Below are positions 43,492 to 53,126 of a stretch of 64,000 nucleotides of DNA, one piece after another. Origin of the DNA: JABAAW01 sp965216605 (GTDB lineage: Bacteria; Pseudomonadota; Alphaproteobacteria; JABAAW01); contig CBDCGG010000002.1 in NCBI GenBank assembly GCA_965216605.1, positions 372,001 through 436,000 on the forward strand, written 5' to 3'. The first letter of the stretch is position 1. The number at the start of each line of letters is the position of its first letter. A program made the position numbers and the translations under genes. The notes under the pieces were generated by a model. It was not told where the DNA came from. It made no database searches and saw only the letters and a program-made list of their open reading frames with translations.

Positions 43492-43917
43492 TTAGTCAGT
43501 TTCTTTTTCGTTTGTCTGTGGAGCCAAGCTGCGACACATGCCGGCAACCGAGCGACGCACTTGAGGATCCAGCATGTAGTAGTGTCGTATCAACGAAATA
43601 GTTTCTGAGCGTTGCATTATCCTATCGTCGAGGGGGCGCGGACGCGGATGCGGGTTTTTGGAAACGCGAACTTTGCGATAGAAGTAGGTGATCGGCGCGT
43701 CCAAAATGAGCGAAAGCTCGTAGAGACGCGAAGAGCTGACGCGGTTTGCTCCTGTCTCGTACTTTTGGATCTGCTGGAACGAAACCCCCAAGGCGCGCGC
43801 GACGACGCTTTGCGTGACGCCCAGCAAAAGACGCCGCTGACGCAACCGCAGCGAAATGTGGCGGTCGATCTGCTCTATCGTAGGAAAAGAACCTGAAACT
43901 TCAAGCGAAACCATCAT
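43492..43917 (-). CDS. XRE-family transcriptional regulator
   Basis: A 141-residue protein with an N-terminal helix-turn-helix: LRLRQRRLLLGVTQSVVARA followed by LGVSFQQIQKYETGANRVS. The C-terminal 60 residues have no known sensor domain. This layout is common in alphaproteobacterial stress and cell-cycle regulators. GGGAGGG lies just upstream of the start. On the minus strand TATAAT (43959 to 43954) is a good -10 with transcription starting about 30 bases before the ATG; no strong -35 is seen. The target is unknown. Confidence 0.88.
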   Translation of the reverse strand: MMVSLEVSGSFPTIEQIDRHISLRLRQRRLLLGVTQSVVARALGVSFQQIQKYETGANRVSSSRLYELSLILDAPITYFYRKVRVSKNPHPRPRPLDDRIMQRSETISLIRHYYMLDPQVRRSVAGMCRSLAPQTNEKETD

Positions 43918-44212
43918 ACCCTCCCGACTTGTTTCTCGCGGTATTGCTTGGACATTATACTAGGAATCCCAGTTAAGAGAAACAAAAACAACCTTTACGC
44001 GATAAAAGTAGCTTTTTGCTATCCTTTAACTCTTCATTATAAATACAAAAAAAATCTTTTACAACTTAAAACTTTATTTTTCGCAAAAAAATCACCCCTA
44101 GCCAAAGAATGCACTCCAAAGACAACGAGGGAGGGGGGAGCAAAGTCTCGCGCAACGAGCTTTGCTCCAAATCTTTGCGTTGCCAAAAACGAACGCTCGC
44201 AAGCCCCGCTTT
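43918..44212. other. AT-rich intergenic region with promoter of the XRE gene
   Basis: About 295 bases without a convincing gene. The proximal part holds the minus-strand -10 TATAAT at 43954-43959. The middle (43980-44095) is very AT-rich with A-runs and T-runs. A longer minus-strand frame through its distal part is Cys/Arg-rich and looks like a shadow. Confidence 0.5.
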
Positions 44213-44467
44213 TCAGACGAGCAAATCGAGCAAAGAACCTCGTCCCGTATAGCTCGCCAACAACTGCTCCAAACTCTTGCCCGCAACGCGCGCATGAAAA
44301 CGCACCAGTGCCAACTCGGCATGACGCGGATCTCGTCTTGTATAAGTCGCAACCCCCGCATGCGGCGCAGGGCGGCGCGCAAGCAAATCGTCGACCGCCT
44401 TGTCCGCAGGTGAAGGCTCGTTACGAGAAGCGGGACGCGCTTGAAGGTGGGGAGGCAAGGAAACCAT
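44213..44467 (-). CDS. Small hypothetical protein upstream of the formate dehydrogenase gene
   Basis: An 84-residue frame, MVSLPPHLQARPASRNEPSP onward, ending KSLEQLLASYTGRGSLLDLLV without a recognised domain. Amino-acid content is balanced and the C-terminal half looks like a folded helix (HAELALVRFHARVAGKSLEQ). AGAGG is 12 bases upstream of the ATG. It is divergent from fdhF, 140 bases away. It could be a true small gene, but homologues are needed to be sure. Confidence 0.4.
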   Translation of the reverse strand: MVSLPPHLQARPASRNEPSPADKAVDDLLARRPAPHAGVATYTRRDPRHAELALVRFHARVAGKSLEQLLASYTGRGSLLDLLV

Positions 44468-44607
44468 CGAAAAGGCAAACCTCTAGCAACACGGGCGCAA
44501 GCAAGGAATAAACACAAGGAATAAACCCCGACTTGCCAGTCTGCCTATTTTAGTGCAAGAATACTCATGGTGCAACTAGACGCGGCAACTCGAACCAAGC
44601 AAGCAAA

Positions 44608-47454
44608 ATGCAAGCAGGCAAAACAAAAGACAACCCCAAGCAGAACGAGCCTGTCGGCTTTACGCTGAACGGTCGTTCGGTACAGGCGATAGGCGCGGAG
44701 ACGATCTTCGATGTGGCGCGCCGCGAAGGCATTTCTGTCCCGCACCTCTGCACACGCACGGAGCCTGGCTACCGCACCGATGGTAACTGCCGCGCTTGTA
44801 TGGTCGAGATCGAGGGTGAGCGCGTGCTTGCCGCCTCGTGTATCCGCAAGCCGCAGCAAGGCATGAAGGTTTCTACGAACAACGCGCGTAGCCAAGCGTC
44901 GCAGCGCATGGTCTTCGAGTTACTGCTCGCCGACCAACGCTCACCTGCCAGTTCTCCTGATTCTGGCTCGCATTTTTTCCGCCAAGCCTCTGCGCTGGAT
45001 GTTTCAGAAAGTCGTTTCGAGGCGCGTTTGCATAAACCCTCTACCGATCGCTCGCATACGGCGATGGCGGTCAACTTGGATGCCTGCATCCACTGCAATC
45101 TGTGCGTGCGCGCGTGCCGCGAGGTTCAGTCGAACGATGTGATCGGCATGGCGGGGCGCGGTGCGCATTCTAAGATCATCTTCGACTTCGACGACCCGAT
45201 GGGCGATTCTACATGCGTCGCGTGCGGCGAGTGCGTCCAAGCTTGCCCGACCGGCGCGCTGATGCCCGCCTCCGAGGTTTCTGATACCCAACGCTACAAA
45301 GGTGTTGCCGACAAGGCTGTAGACAGCCTCTGTCCTTATTGCGGAGTTGGCTGCCAGACGCGCTACTTCGTCAAGGACGGACGCATCCGCAGCGTCGAGG
45401 GACGCGATGGACCCTCCAACCGCAACCGCCTGTGCGTCAAGGGACGCTTCGGCTTCGACTACACGCACCATGCCGACCGCTTGACCAAACCCCTGATTCG
45501 CAAGGAGGGGGTGGGCAAAGCTTGGGACTTGCAAGCGGATCCGAAAGACCCCTCGTCGATCTTCCGCGAAGCTTCGTGGGAAGAGGCGTTGGAGGTGGCA
45601 GCAAAGGGCTTGCGCGCCATCGCCGATCAACACGGCGGCGATGCCATCGCGGGCTTCGGCTCTGCTAAGGGGTCGAACGAAGAAGCCTACCTGTTCCAAA
45701 AGATGATTCGCACCGCCTTTCGCACGAACAATGTCGATCACTGCACAAGGCTCTGCCACGCCTCGTCGGTGGCGGCGCTGCTGGAGGGATTGGGCTCAGG
45801 TGGCGTTACCGCACCCTTCACGCAGGCGTTGGATGCCGATTGCATTATCGTCATCGGCGCGCGTCCTACCGAGAACCATCCTGTCGCGGCGACCTTTCTC
45901 AAACAGGCTGCCAAAAAAGGCACGAGACTCATCGTCATGGATCCGCGAGGACACAGCCTCACACGCTACGCTTGGAAGCATCTAGCCTTTGCGCCTGGAC
46001 GCGATGTCGCCCTGCTCAACGCCATGTTGCACACGATCATCGAAGAAGACCTCACCGATCGCCAGTACATCCAAGCGCACACCAGCGACTTCGACAAGCT
46101 TGCCGAGCGTATCCAAGGCTTCGCACCTGAGGCCATGAGCGATATCTGCGGCATCGATGCCAAGACCATCCGCGAGGTCGCACGCGCCTACGCACAAGCC
46201 GAGCGCGCCATGATCTTTTGGGGTATGGGAATCTCGCAGCATGTCCATGGTACCGATAACGCTCGATGCCTGATCGCGCTCGCTGCCATCACAGGGCAGA
46301 TCGGACGCATCGGCACAGGGCTGCATCCCTTGCGCGGACAGAACAATGTGCAAGGTGCATCCGACGCAGGACTCATCCCGATGTTCTATCCCAACTATCA
46401 ACCCGTCGACGACGATGCCGTGCGCGCGTGGTTCGAACAATTTTGGCAGTGCGAGCTGAATCCGAACAAAGGACTGACGGTGGTGGAAATCGTCAACGCC
46501 ACGCACAAAGGCGAGATCAAGGGCATGGCGATTATGGGCGAAAATCCCGCCATGTCCGATCCCGATACGCGCCATGCACGCGAAGCCTTGGCGCGTTTGG
46601 AGCATCTAGTTGTGCAAGAAATTTTCCTTACCGAGACCGCCGTCTTCGCCGATGTCGTGCTGCCCGCGAGCGCGTTTGCGGAAAAGGAAGGAACATTCAC
46701 GAACACAAACAGGCAAGTGCAGATCGCACGCCGCGTGCTGGCTCCGCCGGGCGAGGCGCGCGAAGACTGGGTTATCCTGCAACAGCTTGCACAAAAGCTG
46801 GGATGCGCGTGGAACTACGGGGCGGTGGAAGAGATCTACGAGGAGATGCGCAAGACGATGTCCTCGATCAAGGGTATCTCGTGGACTAGGCTGCAGCACG
46901 AGGGATCGGTCGTCTATCCTTGCGCGAGCGAGGGGGAGCAGGGCAAGGAGACGCTGTTCGGCGACGGCTTTCCTACCAAGAGCGGTCGTTTGCGGTTGGT
47001 GCCGACCGATTTGCTCCCTCCGTCAGAAATGCCCGATACGCACTATCCGTATATTCTCACGACGGGACGCTTGCTCGAACACTGGCATACGGGCGCGATG
47101 ACAAGACGCTCCGAGACATTGGATGCGCTGGAGCCAGAGGCGCAAGTCCATATTCATCCGCGCGAGGCGCGTAAAAAAAATCTGTCCGCAGGCGAGCGCG
47201 TGCGTGTCGAGACGCGACGCGGCGAGGTCACCTTGCAACTCCGCCTCGACCGCGAGGTTTCCGAAGGCATGCTGTTCATGCCCTTCTGCTTCGCCGAGGC
47301 ACCTGCAAATTTTCTCACTAACCCGCAGCTCGACCCCGTCGGAAAAATTCCCGAATTCAAGTTCTGCGCAGCAAGGCTCAGCCAGGTTCAACAAAACGAC
47401 GAGAAGGATCAACGCACCTCGGCTGCCTCGCGGCACAAGGCTGTTGCCGAATAA
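44608..47454 (+). CDS. fdhF: Formate dehydrogenase alpha subunit (molybdopterin, Fe-S)
   Basis: Oxidises formate to CO2 and passes electrons on. The 948 residues contain an N-terminal 2Fe-2S domain (VGFTLNGRSVQAIGAET, LCTRTEPGYRTDGNCRACMV), two 4Fe-4S clusters (CIHCNLCVRACREVQ, CVACGECVQACPTGA), the molybdopterin Fe-S site CPYCGVGCQTRYFV, and the active-site segment NNVDHCTRLCHASSV with a cysteine ligand rather than selenocysteine. The layout matches NAD-linked FdsA/FdhA-type subunits. Beta and gamma subunits and FdhD are not adjacent, so partners must be elsewhere or this is a stand-alone form. Confidence 0.9.
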   Translation: MQAGKTKDNPKQNEPVGFTLNGRSVQAIGAETIFDVARREGISVPHLCTRTEPGYRTDGNCRACMVEIEGERVLAASCIRKPQQGMKVSTNNARSQASQRMVFELLLADQRSPASSPDSGSHFFRQASALDVSESRFEARLHKPSTDRSHTAMAVNLDACIHCNLCVRACREVQSNDVIGMAGRGAHSKIIFDFDDPMGDSTCVACGECVQACPTGALMPASEVSDTQRYKGVADKAVDSLCPYCGVGCQTRYFVKDGRIRSVEGRDGPSNRNRLCVKGRFGFDYTHHADRLTKPLIRKEGVGKAWDLQADPKDPSSIFREASWEEALEVAAKGLRAIADQHGGDAIAGFGSAKGSNEEAYLFQKMIRTAFRTNNVDHCTRLCHASSVAALLEGLGSGGVTAPFTQALDADCIIVIGARPTENHPVAATFLKQAAKKGTRLIVMDPRGHSLTRYAWKHLAFAPGRDVALLNAMLHTIIEEDLTDRQYIQAHTSDFDKLAERIQGFAPEAMSDICGIDAKTIREVARAYAQAERAMIFWGMGISQHVHGTDNARCLIALAAITGQIGRIGTGLHPLRGQNNVQGASDAGLIPMFYPNYQPVDDDAVRAWFEQFWQCELNPNKGLTVVEIVNATHKGEIKGMAIMGENPAMSDPDTRHAREALARLEHLVVQEIFLTETAVFADVVLPASAFAEKEGTFTNTNRQVQIARRVLAPPGEAREDWVILQQLAQKLGCAWNYGAVEEIYEEMRKTMSSIKGISWTRLQHEGSVVYPCASEGEQGKETLFGDGFPTKSGRLRLVPTDLLPPSEMPDTHYPYILTTGRLLEHWHTGAMTRRSETLDALEPEAQVHIHPREARKKNLSAGERVRVETRRGEVTLQLRLDREVSEGMLFMPFCFAEAPANFLTNPQLDPVGKIPEFKFCAARLSQVQQNDEKDQRTSAASRHKAVAE

Positions 47455-47548
47455 ATCCTTATTAGACCCCTCTTGCTTCGACAACTCTTGGGTACAAGGA
47501 GCGGCGCAAGGAGTAGCAGCGGCTCCCGACAATCCCTACAACCGACGC

Positions 47549-49564
47549 ATGTGGCAAAGGTTGTTTCGGGATAGGGCGCACAAAAACTGGCAAACAAATT
47601 GGCAATTTTTCGAGGGTGAGGTCGCACAAGCAAGGCGTGCGATCGAGGCACAAGCGTTTGCGGTTTGTGATCGGGCAGCGTTGCTGGAAGAAACGCGCAA
47701 ACACCTTTCGGGATTAGACGGCTTGTTGCTCTTGCGAGGCGATCGCTACGGCAACGAGTTTTTACAGCCGCGCGCCGAGCGATTGCGTTTCTTCAGCGGC
47801 TTTTCGGGATCCTTCGGCTGGGCGATCTTGAATTTTCGCGCGGGCGAAAAATCGCTTGTTGCCTCTGATGCACGCTATCGCTTGCAACTGCGCGCAGAAT
47901 GCGACGGCGCGCTGTTTGAGACGCGCGAAGCTTCGCAACAACAAATCGCCTCGACGCTTTGCGACATGTTTGGCGGCGGGGTAGGACGCATCGGCTACGA
48001 CCCGTGGCAGATCTCGCAACGGTTGTTGGAGACGCTACAAGAACAGCTGCGCGCTGCCACAACGAACGCGCTCCGCCTTGTGCCTATTCCCTCACAACGC
48101 ATCGAATCTTTGTGGAAACAAAATCCCCCCGCGCCCTTGAGCCTGCTCTCGCTGCGCACAAAACGCGAGACGGGCGAGACGCCGCAACAACGTTTGGCGC
48201 GCGTGCAAGAAAAACTAGAGGAGCATCCGCTGCATCGTCAAGACAAAACGCTGGGCAAGACGCTGGGCGAGACGCTGCTGTTGACGGCAAGCGATGCGGT
48301 CGCTTGGGCGCTCTGCTTGCGCGCGGGCGACCTGCCCTTTCTTCCAGTCGCCTTGGGATTCGCCATGCTCGACTTTGAGAGTAACAAGACTTCTGCAAAA
48401 GATTCTAACCGACCTGCGCGATTTTTTTCAAGCCCGCGTCCTGCTGTCAAAGGAGAAAACCTGTCGCACATAGCGATGCATGCCGAAGCCTCGCTGACGA
48501 CGGCTTTGGACGAACAAGCGCAACAAGGAGGGACGCTGCTGCTCGATGTCGAGAGTGCGCCGAGCGCGCTCGTGCGTGCTTGTCGCAGGCGCAAGATTCC
48601 TCTGCGTTTTATCGAAGAGCCGACGCAAGCCCTGCGTTTGCGTAAAACGCCTCGTGAATGCGCCAACATCCGCCGTGCACACTTGTGGGACGGAATTGTC
48701 TGGGTGCGTTTCTTCGCGTGGCTGGCGCGATCTGCAGAGCGCAGAGAAGAGGTGTCTGAGCATACAGCAGCTTGCAAGTTGCATGACTTGCGCCAAAATT
48801 TGCACCAAGATTTGCCTTTCAAGAGTGGCAAGCTTTTAGACGATAGTTTCAAGACGATCTCTGCGAGCGGTGCAAACGGAGCGATGATTCACTATCCGAC
48901 ACCGAGCAACAACGCGCCGTTGCTGAAGCATGGCGAGCCGTATCTGATCGATTCGGGCGGACAATACGCCGAGGGGACGACCGACCTAACGCGCACCCTC
49001 ATCTACGGCGGCGGCAAGGGGACAGAGGATTTTCGCCAAGCTTACACGGCGGTGTTGCGCGGACACATCGCCTTGGCGACAAGTTTATTTCCCGAAGGGA
49101 CGGACGCTAGCGCGCTCGATGCGACAGCGCGACGCGCGTTGTGGCAACGCGGGCTAGACTATCCTCACGCGACGGGACACGGCGTGGGTTTTTGTCTTGG
49201 CGTGCACGAGGGCAGCGTGCGTATCGCGCAACGGGGCGGCGGGCAGCCTCCTCTGCAACTAGGTATGATTCTCTCCAACGAACCGGGCTTTTATCAGCCG
49301 CGGAAGTTCGGCATTCGCATCGAGAATCTGCTGGAGGTTGTGGATGCACGCAAAAAAAATTCGGAGGGAAAAAAGATATTAGGCTTTCACACGCTTTCGC
49401 TTGCGCCGATCGCGCTTGCGCCGATCGTCCGAGAGCAGACGGAGGCGTGGGAGAGGGATTGGCTGGACGGCTATCACGCGCGCGTGCGTGAGACGATCGC
49501 GCCTCATTTGAGAGAGGCTTTCGAGCAAGACTTTCTTAAACAAGCAACGCTACCTTTGTCTTAA
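47549..49564 (+). CDS. Xaa-Pro aminopeptidase (M24B)
   Basis: Metallo-aminopeptidase that removes N-terminal residues preceding proline. About 671 residues with three domains as in eukaryote-type aminopeptidase P. All five metal ligands are visible: Asp in LIDSGGQY and GTTDLTRT, His in HATGHGVGF, Glu in ILSNEPGFY and IRIENLLEV. ATG at 47549 is the only good start in the frame before fdhF's stop; the frame is open further upstream but only as an overlap with fdhF. A micro-repeat KTLGKTLGETLL lies near residue 235. Confidence 0.9.
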   Translation: MWQRLFRDRAHKNWQTNWQFFEGEVAQARRAIEAQAFAVCDRAALLEETRKHLSGLDGLLLLRGDRYGNEFLQPRAERLRFFSGFSGSFGWAILNFRAGEKSLVASDARYRLQLRAECDGALFETREASQQQIASTLCDMFGGGVGRIGYDPWQISQRLLETLQEQLRAATTNALRLVPIPSQRIESLWKQNPPAPLSLLSLRTKRETGETPQQRLARVQEKLEEHPLHRQDKTLGKTLGETLLLTASDAVAWALCLRAGDLPFLPVALGFAMLDFESNKTSAKDSNRPARFFSSPRPAVKGENLSHIAMHAEASLTTALDEQAQQGGTLLLDVESAPSALVRACRRRKIPLRFIEEPTQALRLRKTPRECANIRRAHLWDGIVWVRFFAWLARSAERREEVSEHTAACKLHDLRQNLHQDLPFKSGKLLDDSFKTISASGANGAMIHYPTPSNNAPLLKHGEPYLIDSGGQYAEGTTDLTRTLIYGGGKGTEDFRQAYTAVLRGHIALATSLFPEGTDASALDATARRALWQRGLDYPHATGHGVGFCLGVHEGSVRIAQRGGGQPPLQLGMILSNEPGFYQPRKFGIRIENLLEVVDARKKNSEGKKILGFHTLSLAPIALAPIVREQTEAWERDWLDGYHARVRETIAPHLREAFEQDFLKQATLPLS

Positions 49565-49720
49565 TACGGAAACGCAAGACGAGCGAGCCAAAGGCGACGC
49601 GAGTTTTTGTTTTGCATCCGTTTATCAATACGAATTCCGTCAGTTAAACTCTATAAGCCCCTAACTTTGTCTTGTCTTGACTTTGTCTTGACCTCGTCCT
49701 GACGACAGAGAGAGGTTTCG
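49565..49720. terminator. Hairpin of the E4 type after the aminopeptidase gene
   Basis: CGCAAGACGAGCGAGCC, AAA, GGCGACGCGAGTTTTTGTTTT forms an imperfect hairpin followed by T-runs just after the stop. The same hairpin type begins island E4 and E7. Here it stands alone and could serve as a transcription terminator. Beyond it is a TGTCTTGTCTTGAC micro-repeat. Confidence 0.45.
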
Positions 49721-49933
49721 CTAGTTGTATGTTTCGTTAAATTCCTGCTCGCCCATGAGTGAATAGAAGATGATCTCTATCAACGAGATAAAAAAAGGAA
49801 CAACTGTCCAAAAGAACAGCGTATAGACAACGCCTGCCCAAGTCGGACCCAAGTAATAGCGATGCCCGCCCATCCAGCCGAAAACGGCGGCGTAGAACAG
49901 GAAAAGGATGCGTTGTTTTTTTTCTTTCTTCAT
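49721..49933 (-). CDS. TM2-domain membrane protein
   Basis: A 70-residue protein with two membrane spans in a TM2 domain: ILFLFYAAVFGWMGGHRYYLG, then VVYTLFFWTVVPFFISLIEII. The GGHRYYLG motif is typical. The function of bacterial TM2 proteins is unknown. It follows another small membrane protein by 13 bases and is probably in one transcript with it. Confidence 0.83.
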   Translation of the reverse strand: MKKEKKQRILFLFYAAVFGWMGGHRYYLGPTWAGVVYTLFFWTVVPFFISLIEIIFYSLMGEQEFNETYN

Positions 49934-49946
49934 CGTGTCTTAAAGT

Positions 49947-50267
49947 TTAAGGCTTCTCTGCGTTACCGCTCTTCTCGCCACTCTTTTTAAGATTCTTATT
50001 AAGATTCTTACCTCCTTGAGACAAGAACAGATGTTGCTCGATGCGCCTCAAGATTTCCGTAATAGAGGTCAACTGCGCTTCAACATTATCCAAGCGTTTC
50101 TCGACAGCATTCAGGCGAAAATCAACAATTTCGTTATTCGCCTTGAGGGTTGCGACATCCTTGCCGAGCGTGTTGATCTCGATGCCCATCCATCCGACAT
50201 AGCCAAGCACTGCCGCAAACAAAATCTGCACAAAGTATTTCTGAACATAGGTGATCGATTTTGTCAT
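49947..50267 (-). CDS. Small membrane protein with coiled coil
   Basis: I do not recognise a family. The 106 residues have one N-terminal membrane span (FVQILFAAVLGYVGWMGIEI) followed by a heptad-rich helix (DVATLKANNEIVDFRLNAVE, VEAQLTSITEILRRIEQHL) and a Lys/Asn-rich tail. It probably oligomerises. It sits between proC and the TM2 gene on the same strand. Confidence 0.65.
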   Translation of the reverse strand: MTKSITYVQKYFVQILFAAVLGYVGWMGIEINTLGKDVATLKANNEIVDFRLNAVEKRLDNVEAQLTSITEILRRIEQHLFLSQGGKNLNKNLKKSGEKSGNAEKP

Positions 50268-50336
50268 GCCCTATTGCCTTTTTTCTCCTCTTCTTTACAA
50301 CTCCTGCCTGCATGCTACCTCTTCTTTGTCCTTTGG

Positions 50337-51290
50337 TCAAGGTTTGTTTGCCTCTTTGTCTATCCCTTTGTCTATTTCTTGCGCCATCGCTTGCGCGCGC
50401 TCAAGGGCGCGGATACTCGCCTGCTTCATCAAGGCGACGAGTCCATTTTCCTCGTCTGCCAGCACGGTCAATCCTGCCTCGGTTGTCCCGCCTGCCAGCG
50501 CGATGCTTTGGGTGAGTTCTCGCGGCGAGGCGTTATGCTCGGCTCTCTCTTTTTCTGCGAACAAGCCTACGCCCTTGAAGGTCTGGAAGGCTAACACACG
50601 CGCTTGTTCACCATCGTATCCTAGCGCGCAAGCCGCCGCCTCGAAAGCTTCGAGCATGTGGAAGATATAGCCCGGCGCGCTACCCCAAAGTCCTGTGCCT
50701 GCCTCCAGCAAGTCTTCGGAGCAAAAGACGCTGCGCCCCATCGGCGCAAAAAGACTCCGCACGAGCTCAAAGGAGTTGTTGTTGGGTTGTTCGCTAGCTT
50801 GCTCGCCTGAAATCAGCAGGATTCCTTCGCCGATGGCAACCGGAATGCTCGGCATGACGCGAAACAGAGTCTGCCCGTCAACAAGAGAGTCGCGCATGCG
50901 CGCGAGCGGCAAGCCCGCCGCCAAGGAGAGGATCGCCGTCTGCTTCGCGCATAACGCCGCACAAGAGGCAAGCCACGAAGTAAGGGCAGGCAAAATCTGT
51001 TGAGGACGCACCGCCAACAAAAGCGCATCGACAGGAGGCGGCGCATCCTTTGAGGACATCTTGTCCGTAAAAGACGACAAGCTCTCGTAAAACCCGAAAC
51101 GCGGCGGCAACAGAGAGGCTTCGTCCATCTTCACGGCAGGCGAGCGATCGACGACGCTAAAGTAGCGTGGAAGGGAGTGCTGAAGACCTTTCCCCTCATC
51201 GGCGCAAGCCGCGCCCCAACGCTGAACGAGCGCGCCGCCCATGTGTCCGCACCCCACGACGAGAACATGCTGAAACGATGTTGTTGTCAT
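50337..51290 (-). CDS. proC: Pyrroline-5-carboxylate reductase
   Basis: NADPH-dependent last step of proline synthesis. The 317-residue product starts with VLVVGCGHMGGALVQRW, has LLLAVRPQQILPALTSWL and ILSLAAGLPLARMR, and ends with the family signature LTQSIALAGGTTEAGLTVL. It is somewhat long because of inserts at about residues 30-45 and 150-170 and a Glu/Lys tail (EIDKGIDKEANKP). It lies 58 bases from the YbjN-domain gene, same strand, a common alphaproteobacterial pairing. Confidence 0.93.
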   Translation of the reverse strand: MTTTSFQHVLVVGCGHMGGALVQRWGAACADEGKGLQHSLPRYFSVVDRSPAVKMDEASLLPPRFGFYESLSSFTDKMSSKDAPPPVDALLLAVRPQQILPALTSWLASCAALCAKQTAILSLAAGLPLARMRDSLVDGQTLFRVMPSIPVAIGEGILLISGEQASEQPNNNSFELVRSLFAPMGRSVFCSEDLLEAGTGLWGSAPGYIFHMLEAFEAAACALGYDGEQARVLAFQTFKGVGLFAEKERAEHNASPRELTQSIALAGGTTEAGLTVLADEENGLVALMKQASIRALERAQAMAQEIDKGIDKEANKP

Positions 51291-51348
51291 ATCCCTTCTC
51301 TATGCCTGTACTTGTTGCCTAGAGCGCGTTTTGCGAAGCACAGAGGAG

Positions 51349-51939
51349 TCAAGCGCGACCTTCGGCGACACTCAGGGCTAGGCGCAGTTCTTGGTGCGAG
51401 GGCTCTTCTTCTGCCAAGGCGTAGCGAAAGGCGGGATAGTAGCGTTCGCACAGCCCCAAGATGCTTTCCAACAAGCGCGCGACACGAGAGCAAAAGAACG
51501 CATTGCTCGCTCCGCCCTCGTCCTTGTCTTGTGCGGAGTCCTCGTCGTTGAGTTGGTCGTCCAGCATGTACAGCGGCACGCCGTAGCGAAACTGCAATTG
51601 CGAGGGATGCGGTAAAAACTCGAATCGCCCGAACCACAGTTCCAAGTTCACTTCCTCGACCAAGCGCGCCAAACCCGCACGCTTGGTTTCCGGAATCGTC
51701 ATGGTGGGAGAGCAGGCAATCGCCAACACCTGCGAGTGGCGTTGCCATTCAAAGGCGAGGGCATATTCTGTCCAATCGGCGTGCGTTACTGTGCTGAAGG
51801 AATCGACATTCGGACGCGAGAACTCCCAGCCGTTATCGGCGAACATGCGCTCCAAAAAGTCCAGCGGATGAACGCCCAGCCGCTCGTTCGAAACGGGAGG
51901 ACGCAAACAATTTTCGTCGTGGCGGGGTTTCTCTTTCAT
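51349..51939 (-). CDS. YbjN-domain protein
   Basis: A 196-residue protein. The YbjN fold (a chaperone-like alpha/beta fold) is recognisable in HPLDFLERMFADNGWEFSR, WTEYALAFEWQRHSQVLAIAC, LVEEVNLELWFGRFEFLP and LQFRYGVPL. Alphaproteobacterial relatives are cytoplasmic and often lie beside proC, as here. An acidic insert (LNDEDSAQDKDEGG) occurs near residue 140. Role unknown. Confidence 0.8.
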   Translation of the reverse strand: MKEKPRHDENCLRPPVSNERLGVHPLDFLERMFADNGWEFSRPNVDSFSTVTHADWTEYALAFEWQRHSQVLAIACSPTMTIPETKRAGLARLVEEVNLELWFGRFEFLPHPSQLQFRYGVPLYMLDDQLNDEDSAQDKDEGGASNAFFCSRVARLLESILGLCERYYPAFRYALAEEEPSHQELRLALSVAEGRA

Positions 51940-52207
51940 TCGGGGAGCTCTGCTTGTTTTTTCGCGCTTTTTTCGTACTATAGCTTTTGGGCTTTTGCCG
52001 CAACTCTGCTTATAACCTAGCCTTTTTCTTGACGGCGCGTGAGCGTCGGGCGGGAAAATCGACTGCTACGAGACAATTATCCACCGATTTTTCGATAAAA
52101 CTCCTATATCTATGAGCGTGGTAGCTCTTGCTTGCTTTTTTTGCGCAAAACGGGGTATTTTCTGTTCTCTTGCAACCCACTTAAAGGCTTCTTGCTTGAG
52201 TAGTTCG
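51940..52207. promoter_or_regulatory. Divergent intergenic region between ybjN-like and J-domain genes
   Basis: 268 bases. TTATAA near 52010 and TTGACG near 52031 could be parts of promoters, but no well-spaced pair is clear. An AT-rich part (52074-52112) precedes the J-domain gene. Nothing else recognised. Confidence 0.3.
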
Positions 52208-53126
52208 ATGGCACTCTCCTCCGACCATAGCGCACCCCGCGCGGCGCAACTTCTGTTTGGCGATAGGCGCAAAAGCAGTCTTAAGTGTCGTTGTGCGCAG
52301 CCGCATTGTCGCAAGGAGGGAGCGTTTCCCGCACCACGCGCCGAGCAAGGAAAGCAACAAGAAGCAACAAGAGACGCAACAAGAGATGCAAGAAGGGAGG
52401 CAAGCCAGAACTTGGCTCTGCTTGGAGCACGCGCGCGAGGCAAACAGCGCGTGGAATGTGTTCGCAGGGCTGAGCGACGCAGAAGTCGAGCGCGCCGTGA
52501 GAGCCGCCGCCGTAGGCGATCGACCCTCCTGGCCCATCAACGCGCCCTTCAGGAGGAGCGAAGAAAACACAACGGAGACAGAGGGAACAGAAAATCCTTC
52601 CCGCAATTCTGCGCAAAATTCTTCGCGCACTTTTTGGCAAAATTCGCCGCATGATTCTCTACACGATTCTCTGCATGATTCTCTGGACGATTCCATGAGA
52701 CGATTCCGCGACATCGCAAGCGCGCGCCGCAGCCCGCACGACCGCACACGCAACTCCACGCGCAACTCTACACGCAACTCCACGCGCGACTTCTTGACGG
52801 CAAAAACACACGAGGCGCGAGAGCCCTCTGTGCCAGCCGCAAAGTGGCGGCATCCGCGCACAGGCGCACAACGAGAAGCCTGTCGTGTGATGTCGCTCAC
52901 GCCGCCCATCTGCGCACAGCAGCTGAAGGTGCGCTATCGTGCGCTTGCCAAGGCGCATCACCCCGACCAACACCTCGCCCAAAAGAAGGAACAGAAGGAA
53001 CAACAAAAGAAGCAGGCAGAGAAACAAGAACAGTTTAAACGCATCAACGCCGCCTACGCGCTGCTGCAAGAGTTATGTCAACAAACCTTGTGTCGGCACG
53101 CATCTTCGAGTGGCAGGCAAACATGA
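52208..53126 (+). pseudogene. J-domain protein gene split by a frameshift
   Basis: Alphaproteobacterial J-domain proteins of this type have an N-terminal Cys-containing segment, a WLCLEHAREANSAWNVFAG-like block and a C-terminal J domain. Here the first part is in one frame from ATG 52208 (SSLKCRCAQPHCRKEGAFPA) and the rest is in another (WLCLEHAREANSAWN onward, J domain LKVRYRALAKAHHPDQHLAQ). The change of frame falls at about 52340-52405, in a run of CAACAAGA-type micro-repeats. The linker before the J domain is full of tandem repeats (RNSTRNSTRNST, HDSLHDSLHDSL). It may be a broken gene, a sequence error or a slippage site. The stop overlaps cobS as ATGA. Confidence 0.7.

Noticed and set aside
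44098..44517. 139-codon minus-strand frame
   Set aside because: Very rich in Cys, Arg and Trp and overlaps the more balanced 84-codon frame; no recognised domain.
47123..47548. Extension of the aminopeptidase into the fdhF 3' end
   Set aside because: The added 142 residues lie in an alternative frame of fdhF and are Ser/Arg-rich; the family begins after ATG 47549.
52181..52909. Long minus-strand frame opposite the J-domain gene
   Set aside because: Low-complexity, made from the complement of the micro-repeats; the plus strand carries recognisable J-domain motifs.
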